Part shown: positions 4,974-5,883 of the stretch, piece after piece
Layout of the letters: each line of letters begins with the position of its first letter
Position numbering within the stretch: the first letter of the stretch is position 1
DNA from: an uncultured Oscillospiraceae bacterium
GTDB lineage: Bacteria > Bacillota > Clostridia > Oscillospirales > Oscillospiraceae
NCBI GenBank assembly: GCA_944385195.1
Contig: CALWWH010000134.1
Coordinates: 1 to 5,883 of the forward strand
DNA length: 5,883 nucleotides
Reading direction: 5' to 3'
The notes under the pieces: model-generated
What the model saw: the letters and a program-made list of their open reading frames with translations, nothing else
Databases searched by the model: none
What the model was told of the DNA's origin: nothing
Program-made: the position numbers and the translations under genes

Positions 4974-5883
4974 TTATTTCTTGGGCTCGATGCCGAAGAT
5001 GGCGTACATCTTGCCGCTGCCGGGGAAGCCGCCGCGCTTGGGGGCGGGGTAGGCGTCCAGCAGGGCCTGATCGTAGTCGACCTTCTGGTCAGTGACGGCG
5101 TCAAAGCGCATGGTGGGCACGCTGTCGGGCTTGACCGCATCCCACTGCGGCAGGCCGGCATGGTTGGGGTCGCCGTTGTAGGCGAAGGCAACCCAGGCGC
5201 CAGTCATCTGATCTTGCAGGCGCTCGGAGACGCCGGGGATGTACTGGGCCTCGATGTACTCAGCGTTGTGGAAGCAGTAGGGCTCGTCGGCGTTGTGCCA
5301 GGCCATGGTGCCGTAGTTGAAGGGAGACTCCAGGGTGAACAGCCAGTTCCAGACCTTGCCGCCGGCGGCAGCGCGGGCCTTGGTGAACTCAATGCAGCCG
5401 CGGCGCAGGCCGGTGTCCATGAAGAGCACGTCGGCAGGGTTGCGCTCGGGATAAGCCTGGGCGAAGAGCGTCTTCATCTGCTCGGCCTTGTCGCCAAAGC
5501 GCTCCTTCATGTGGCCCTCCAGGGTGGCGGCATCCCAGGTGTTCTTGAGATTGTCGCCGATGGTCGGGGTGGACTCGCCCAGGACGGAGCCCACCAGCAG
5601 CGGCACGTGCAGCGTCTCGGGGCGGAAGCCGAAGTCCAGGGGGTGGCCCATGAAGTACTTGCCGTCGGGGATGGGAGCCCAGCTGACGCGCTCGCCGGTC
5701 TCTTGGCCGATGGTCCAGATGGCCTCCATGGTGGCCTGGGCCAGGTCATACCAGTCGACCGTCTCAATCTCGTGGACGCGGTCGGGGGTGATGTTGAGAT
5801 TGGCGAGAATCTGCTTGGCCGCCATACGGGAGATCTTGCGGGCGTGCTCAGCGCTCTCGGGGCCGCCGGAGCCATTGGGGCCG
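4974..5883 (-). CDS. Type-B carboxylesterase, first in tandem (C-terminal part)
   Basis: The reading frame is open from the right window edge to the stop at 4974, giving 302 residues of the C-terminal part of a type-B carboxylesterase; the true start lies outside the window. The internal ATG at 5825 is not the start, because the frame and the homology continue upstream of it. Oxyanion hole and nucleophile serine are therefore not seen. What is present fits the family: the FGFRPETLHVPLLVGSVLGES segment with candidate acid E103 (counting from the first visible codon), the catalytic histidine H196 in MAWHNADEPYCF, and the GAWVAFAYNGDPN segment near the end. It is clearly more distant from the two downstream esterases than they are from each other, and it ends in a different tail (GGFPGSGKMYAIFGIEPKK). 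It is separated by 66 bp from the next gene's start codon and is probably in the same operon. Confidence 0.88.
   Translation of the reverse strand, partial: GPNGSGGPESAEHARKISRMAAKQILANLNITPDRVHEIETVDWYDLAQATMEAIWTIGQETGERVSWAPIPDGKYFMGHPLDFGFRPETLHVPLLVGSVLGESTPTIGDNLKNTWDAATLEGHMKERFGDKAEQMKTLFAQAYPERNPADVLFMDTGLRRGCIEFTKARAAAGGKVWNWLFTLESPFNYGTMAWHNADEPYCFHNAEYIEAQYIPGVSERLQDQMTGAWVAFAYNGDPNHAGLPQWDAVKPDSVPTMRFDAVTDQKVDYDQALLDAYPAPKRGGFPGSGKMYAIFGIEPKK

Noticed and set aside
1..5883. CRISPR array, insertion sequence or defence system
   Set aside because: No regularly spaced repeats, no transposase-like or nuclease-like protein, and no terminal inverted repeats were seen. The only large repeat is the esterase gene duplication.

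Overview
The window carries the end of a ribosomal RNA operon, two tRNA genes, one peptidase gene and part of a tandem carboxylesterase cluster. The 3' end of the 23S rRNA reads as in Clostridia (Firmicutes). The coding regions are GC-rich with GC-rich third positions. Together with the 23S end, this suggests a gut-type clostridium, perhaps Oscillospiraceae/Ruminococcaceae. The family-level placement is inference; no species can be named from the sequence alone.

Region 1 (1-353, + strand): the last ~50 bases of 23S rRNA, a structured spacer, tRNA-Asp(GTC), a spacer folding into an 11-bp hairpin, tRNA-Gly(GCC), and a strong intrinsic terminator that begins at the last base of tRNA-Gly. There is no 5S rRNA gene after the 23S end; the tRNAs occupy that place.

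Region 2 (403-1743, + strand): one complete M18-family zinc aminopeptidase gene with a good Shine-Dalgarno and all expected metal and catalytic residues. It ends at a 16-bp-stem bidirectional terminator shared with the genes converging from the other side.

Region 3 (1754-5883, - strand): three type-B carboxylesterase (alpha/beta hydrolase) genes in tandem, transcribed right to left. The first in transcription order is cut by the right window edge, so only its C-terminal ~302 residues are present. The second (520 aa) and third (512 aa) are complete paralogs. Over their first ~233 residues they are ~88% identical by hand count, falling to ~60% over the next 90. The gaps are 68 and 52 bp and each of the two complete genes has its own AAGGAG ribosome binding site, so one transcript running into the shared terminator is likely. 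None of the proteins seen from its N-terminus has a signal peptide, so they should act in the cytoplasm, but the substrates cannot be read from the sequence. A 14-bp hairpin lies just upstream of the ribosome binding site of the second esterase.

No mobile element, CRISPR array or clearly new system is seen. The points most worth following are the uneven divergence of the two complete esterases, the intergenic hairpin, and the rRNA operon end lacking 5S.
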